Shown piece after piece: positions 59,006-64,000 of a stretch of 64,000 nt of DNA (the first letter of the stretch is position 1; every line of letters begins with the position of its first letter). Under the pieces are notes generated by a model, which saw only the letters and a list, made by a program, of their open reading frames with translations, had not been told where the DNA came from and made no database searches. Source of the DNA: Scleroderma bovista (Eukaryota > Basidiomycota > Agaricomycetes > Boletales > Sclerodermataceae); contig JAYMGJ010000096.1 of NCBI GenBank assembly GCA_037178675.1, forward strand, positions 1 through 64,000, written 5' to 3'. Made by a program: the position numbers and the translations under genes.

Positions 59006-59896
59006 TTATCCGGGCAATAAAGTCTCTGCGGTATGGAACAGCGCGAACAGCGACCTAGAATTCGGAGAGGGTGCCGAAAATGATCAGCAAAGCATTCATT
59101 GAAGCCCCGCACGGCGCCCAGTAAGAGTGACATACACCAGCCAAGGACCGTACGATAAAAGAGTGATGGTGTCTCAACACCTCGTCGTAGGAGCGTTTGA
59201 AACACACGTGTAGCTCGACGGATGGATCATTTTGCATGTTTTGCAAGGCTTTGCACAAGAATGTCAGTCCCCTGGATCGGTTTTGACATATGAGGGTAAG
59301 CCACCGCGCACACAATTGTGCTATTTCACAAAACGAGTAGTGTTCTATTCACCGGGTCAGACGTATAAGACAACCGGTTCCGTGATGGTGCTGCTCTGTT
59401 GACGTTTCGCTTCGTACAAGATTCTCAAGTGTGATAGAACTGGCAGAAGCATTCTGATACCGCGACCGAACACCCTGTTTCAGTCATGACACGGAGAGGG
59501 AGAATCAGGATATCAAGTGATAAATAAGTAATGAAACTGAAAATCCATGTAGGAAAATACCTTACCCCAATGTTGCCTCTTATGTCTGCCTGTACAAATC
59601 CGAAGACGCCCGAACCCAGGAGGTCTGCCGTGTGTGAAACAAGTCAGATATATTTGAAGTCTGGGACAAGGTGGGACTCGATGGGACGTAATGAGGGCAA
59701 GGGAAGTAAGTGGATGTCGCACCGAATAACTTGACTAGCCCATCCGAGGCTTCCAGAAAAGACTCTGTTTCCACACCGTCCTCAGTGATGGGAACTTCTG
59801 CGAACGACTAGGTTGGAAACCGTTACTTCCTCGTTGCTAAATCGAAGAAGATGGAAAGCCTACTTTGACGGTCTCGAAATAGGGCTTGTCTTCCAT
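58956..59896 (-). CDS. Glycolipid transfer protein (GLTP) family
   Basis: Cytosolic carrier that moves glycosphingolipids between membranes (HET-C2-like in fungi). Six exons: 59896-59864, 59807-59723, 59624-59566, 59474-59353, 59271-59136, 59054-58956. It reads MEDKPYFETVKSFAEVPITED, FLEASDGLVKLFDLLGS, VQADIRGNIG (the D and N of this helix contact the sugar head in the family), RGLTFLCKALQNMQ and HHSFIVRS, then VPYRRDFIAR. The family continues after YR-DF with ~30 residues ending in a short helix. Here the last 17 residues (from IIDSCGS) look unlike it, so the true C-terminus may be altered by the downstream repeat. Confidence 0.8.
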
Positions 59897-60420
59897 GGCA
59901 GAGAGAGAGAGAGAGGGAATATTGTGGTTCAAGAGGACAGACCTTGTCACCGGACCCCTGCCCTGTGCCCCGCGCGTTGTTACCGCAAGGACAGCCAACA
60001 ATGCACTTTCAACGTTGATGATCAGATGTTATCTCATTCCGTCTAATCTCGCTTTGTTCAGTCTATGCACACATACATGTCTGTTTTTTTTTTTCTTCTG
60101 CGAGTTGATACAGGTAAAGAAGAAAAACGTTGGCCCAGCGTGCGACTTGGCTTGGACCACGATACACGTGTGGCTGAGCAGCCCCAAAGCCGCCCACACA
60201 TTCTATTCAACGTCCAAAAAATGGAGAAAAAAAAAAGGAGACCCTGCGAGGAGGTAAACGACATCGTTACATACGTGCATGTGCAGGGCTGTTAGGGCAG
60301 ACACGGTGCGTGCATTTCACCTGCTGTGGCTCCGGTAGACGTTTGTCAGGACTTCCTCTTGCGTGGCGTATCGATAGGTCCATTCTTCAGAGAGGTTGCA
60401 TTGCTGGTAGAACTTGCCAT
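59897..60420. other. Intergenic, no gene recognised
   Basis: Upstream region of the GLTP gene and 3' flank of the zinc-binding-type gene. Holds a GAGAGAGAGAGAG run (59901-59913) and homopolymer runs (T10 near 60085, A10 near 60228). No supported feature. Confidence 0.5.
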
Positions 60421-61519
60421 TCAGTGCTGGCGTAGCGCGGACCATCGAGTCAGCCAGTCGAAAAAAAACGAGGTAGCGGGTAGCGTGCGCGTCAGTGGCG
60501 GACATCCTGGTGAGTTGCCCGTATAGAAAACTTACCAGGGAATGGAACATGCATTGGAGAATCTGTCCCATCCTCCTCCCCATCCTCCTCATCCTCATCT
60601 TCAAACGAGGAGTCCGTGTCTTGCCCAACATAGAAGGAAGATCCTTGGGCCACCGCGGCGGTTCCGTTACCCCACTCAAGACTCTCTTGGTCTCGCCGCT
60701 CTATATGCGATTCGGATTCGCCGCCCCTGCGGGAGTCGGTATCATGCCCGCTAAATGACATAATCTCATGCGTCGCCGAGTGTACACTGGGAGTCGAGGC
60801 TATAGTGCTCGGCGGCTGTGCGACTGACTGATTGTCCTCGAGCATTTGCTCGTTTTCGTCGCACCTAGCGGCTCCCTTCGATCGGCAAAGCGTGCAAGTT
60901 AGCCCGTGCAACGGGGTCCACATTTATCTGCCCGCACCTTAAGTCTACCCACGTCTGGACATTTATTCTTGTGCTTGACCCACAGACCGGGGTAATACCG
61001 CGATCTCTTGTCTAGGCTAATTTGTTTGCGACAACCGACGCAGGTGACACTTGTCGCCGTGACATTCTCGGCGTATTCATCTTCATCGAGCTCCTTCTTC
61101 CGCTGTTCTTCCGTCTTCCGCTTTCTCTCCCATCCCGCTGATGTTATCGAGGAACTCGTCCTTGTCGGCCCGGCGAATTCGCGCCCGCCGCCACCGCCCT
61201 TCTTCGACAGGCTCTGGTTCGTACTGCCCGACTCCCCGGCGGGGGTCGGTATTGGCGAAGGCGGGGCCAGCGAGGACAAGGGGGGTGGCGCCTCGGATAG
61301 TGGTGGCGGTATCTGTCCTAGCGAGACATATGGTTTTCCGGGGCACGCGTCCCAATGCATGTTCACTAGTTTGTTCACCACGCTCCAGGGAGCGCGACTG
61401 TCGTGCTGAATCACGGCATGGCATCGGCCGCAGGGGATGCAACGTAGTCTGGACCGAGAGCGGTGATGGTAGCTGCTGCTGGGCCATTCCATGCCTGTAG
61501 TGGTGAGCGACATCGTCAT
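60421..61519 (-). CDS. Hypothetical protein with paired Cys/His motifs
   Basis: Exons 61519-60938, 60875-60536 and (less sure) 60506-60421 give about 335 residues. Two similar segments, CIPCGRCHAVIQHDSR followed by WSVVNKLVNMHWDACP, and CVGCRKQISLDKRSRYYP followed by LWVKHKNKCP, share C-x2-C ... W ... H-x3-C and probably each bind one zinc. Between them lie a Pro/Ser-rich linker and a charged KRKTEEQRKKELDEDEYAE helix. Exon 2 is acidic (SSFEDEDEEDGEEDGTD). The last exon could instead use the frame MSATDAHATRYLVFFRLADS. The function is unknown; DNA or protein binding is possible. Confidence 0.55.
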
Positions 61520-64000
61520 GTGGTATTTTTTTTTTTGGTTGGTTCGACCGTTGGAACAAGGGTTTGGGGGAGGAGTAGGCTTCGAACAGGCGAGCGAACC
61601 GACCGAGTGATGGCTTTCTCCTACCTTTTTTTTTATTCCTTTCCCTCCTTTTTGTGCTGTCAGTACTTTCCAGTCATTGTTTGTTGTGGAATGTGGCTTG
61701 ACAAACCGCGGAGTGTGGTGGACAGTTGTTCCGTCCAGCATTGTTCTCTCGGACCACGCGATGACGAGTGGAGGGATGCATCTCACATCGACGGAATCAG
61801 AAGGGAGACATGGAAGAATGGTTCGGGGGTATGCTTTCCGTTCCATCCTATCTTGTTCATATCATACCAAGCGCTTTTGCTCATATAATATTACAATCTT
61901 AGCCACCGTTGACTCTGGATGGCTGGTTCGGAAGAGTTGGCAGACACACTAGTGGTCCAAAAGGTTACTTAGTGGCATTGTTCCAAGCGACGAAGTTCAT
62001 CTCCATTCCGCGGAAATTACAGGGGAGCCCGTTCTTAGAGGTCGTTCACAGTTCACAATTTAACGTGTGCGTCTCAGCAGTAGTTTTCCTGCACAGCAAG
62101 GTGACATGATGTTCCCCTCCGTGATAATGGATATTTCTAAATGCTAACGCTACTAGACCCAAAAGCAAATTCACTTCTTCTCTCCCACTCTGGATTCATT
62201 GCCCGCGGATTCCCTGCGCTGGTGGCTGGAGTTGCTGCGCGCTCTTCCATGCTTGCGTTCCAGAATGAATGTATGAACTGGAAAGCCAGAGAATTGTTCC
62301 TTTTAATCACAGTCGCTCATGTGGGGCCGGCATTGGGTGGCCGAACACTTCTTTCCGTATTTCTAGATTGATCAGGAAACACACAGACATCTCTGCGACG
62401 TACGAAAGAGGGAATTGCATAGCTTCTTCTGGGGTGCACGAGCAGGTGACTTGATGTCATGCGTGGTTGTGCTTTGTGGCTGTTGGTCGACGGCCAGCTT
62501 GGCAGGTCGTGACGTCAATCGACATGCCTGCGGTTCTGCGCAAGGAAAGACAATGTAGGGATCAGGCTAACCTGCGGGGATAGAGTTTGGTTCCGTTGCC
62601 AGATCTCTGATCTTGAGCTGTCTCTGACCACCTCTCATACCCATTCCTTGTACTGTTCCTCACACTATACAGGTGCAGAGTCGATGCCATTCAAGTCGTG
62701 GGCTCAATTGTCACCATTGGAAACGGCGAACGGATGTATTTGACATGAATACGTATCTCCTATGCCGCCAGGTGGATGCGAATAGAACCGTCCAGAACGG
62801 ATATGATGTGGACGTCCCAGATTTGAAAACAAGTATTCTCGCCGGTATTCACGCAGGTTAGACCTCTCCCTCAATGACGTTCCGCCGATAGTTAACCTCC
62901 CTATTTCAGTGCAAGGTGCACATACTAATATGTAGGGATGTTTTTGGCAGCGGCAGCAGTTGACAGAAGATCCCATGATCCACTAACATCAACCCTGCAC
63001 CACTTGATAAGCGCGTATTCTATCAGGAGCCATTTCTCAGAAAAAAGTGAGTCAGAGACGTGACATCTTGATCAAGTGGGGTCGCTTGTGACCAGTGGCT
63101 TTGTCAGGCTTCCTCAGCCATTTCAGCCAGTCTCATTGTTCATTATAATTCGGCGGGAGGGGTGGAGGTGGAGGTGGAGGTGGGTTTTAGATTACTGCAT
63201 TCCGAATCCTCGTGTCTCCGGCACCGTGTCTCATTCCCAATGCCGCTGACTGTGAAAGTATTTTCTTGCTCGCAGTGTATGTACCATTGAGCTGTGGAGG
63301 TCCTGTCGAGACTTGTGCCTCATATGTATGAGGTCACCACCTGCCTGTAGTAGGCATCGGGAGTCCAACCTCCCTAAAAATACATTTATCTTGTTGTACA
63401 ATAGCCGGGAGTTCAACCTCCCAATTTTGCTTGCACACATGGACTAATTTTATTTCATGTCTCGATTTCATTTGTGTACGATTAGAGCCCTACACTGGCT
63501 ACACCTATATGGCACCGCTTATGTCACCTGTTAGTGACGGGACTGTACCGCTGTCCCCTTACTAATTAGAGAGAAAGACCTACTACAGCCGACTTCAGCG
63601 ATTACTACAGCACTCAGCAGTGACTTGGGCAGGGCGAAAAACAAGTCCCATTAGATAGTTGATTAGATAGTAGATAGTGTAGATAAGGTTATGTCAGCAC
63701 AACTCGGACCAGACAGTGCGTTATTCCGGTCGCGCCGCCATCGTTTCCCACGATGCCGACACTTTGCTCATCGTCACACACAGCGAGCACGCAACTTCGT
63801 CATTTCTCGCTCATTTTTCTTGCGGTTTTTTCTGTTCTTTCACTACATTGAATTACCATGCTATCTATGTAGTTTCCTTGTAATGATTAGTGACAAAAAG
63901 TGTAATAACTAAGACCCAGTACGGGGCAATTGTCGGAAGAACGTTCCGACCACTTCCGGTTGATCGACACGTGATCCTATCAGTATGGCGCGACGGTTGA
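61520..64000. other. Right flank, no gene recognised
   Basis: Short open frames at 61909-62109, 62141-62371 and 62673-62861 on the + strand have protein-like composition but no motif, signal or splice chain I can defend. A (GGAGGT)n run at 63154-63186 (GGTGGAGGTGGAGGTGG) could form a G-quadruplex. From 63480 to the end there are GATTAGATAG repeats and AT-rich sequence only. Confidence 0.4.

Noticed and set aside
63358..63426. Two GGGAG-CCAACCTCCC-like hairpins resembling tRNA T-arms (B-box-like on the minus strand), ~60 bp apart
   Set aside because: No A box, acceptor stem or SINE tail seen; too short to call a SINE.

Overview
The window looks like a basidiomycete (probably agaricomycete) nuclear chromosome. 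It has many ~45-70 bp GT-AG introns, Ty3/Gypsy, Ty1/Copia, CACTA/tnp2, PIF-Harbinger and Plavaka-type transposons, and secreted glucoamylase and aspartic-protease genes. Roughly three quarters of it is transposon-derived and strongly nested; there is no CRISPR array, rRNA or intact tRNA gene.

Layout. 1-1560: two satellites (120-bp and 68-bp units). 1563-7096: Gypsy A, with intact gag and pol in a -1 frame relation. 7101-11892: left part of a decayed Gypsy (Gypsy B). Its integrase is cut at 11892 by a Copia LTR and resumes, in frame and behind a 5-bp target duplication (CCAAC), at 53842. Everything from 11893 to 53836 therefore sits between the two ends of one Copia insertion. Inside that interval are: the Copia leader and gag (12181-14011, with a mitochondrial-looking AT-rich insert); an unknown repeat (14012-15312); a deleted Copia-like element (15313-17440); a PIF-Harbinger element whose transposase is broken by a solo Gypsy LTR (about 17440-22008); two more copies of the outer Copia family lying head to head, one hosting a TA-flanked DNA element (22009-26212); a CACTA tnp2 remnant (26213-28693); and Gypsy E (28694-36379) with an antisense spliced gene.

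A host block follows (37.0-46.9 kb): an ARL8-like small GTPase, a membrane-anchored aspartic protease, and two tandem glucoamylases with identical exon lengths. Next is a two-gene Plavaka-like element (about 47.27-50.6 kb), then the 3' half of the outer Copia (50.6-53.8 kb), the end of Gypsy B (to 54997), a 9-bp satellite, a foldback-like low-complexity block around a perfect 28-bp-arm palindrome, a second copy of the unknown repeat (57.1 kb), a glycolipid-transfer-protein gene and a zinc-binding-type hypothetical gene (60.4-61.5 kb). I recognise little from 61.5 kb to the end.

How parts work together. Gypsy A and Gypsy E each show a full -1 frameshift signal at the gag-pol junction (slippery heptamer, 6-7 nt spacer, hairpin). 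The Copia family carries a binding site for the anticodon half of initiator tRNA-Met directly after its LTR. Harbinger and Plavaka each pair a transposase with an accessory gene. Nonsense codons in decayed elements and differences between LTR copies are mostly C-to-T type, often at CpG. All exon coordinates were read by eye from splice consensus, frame continuity and family motifs; no alignment or database search was run.
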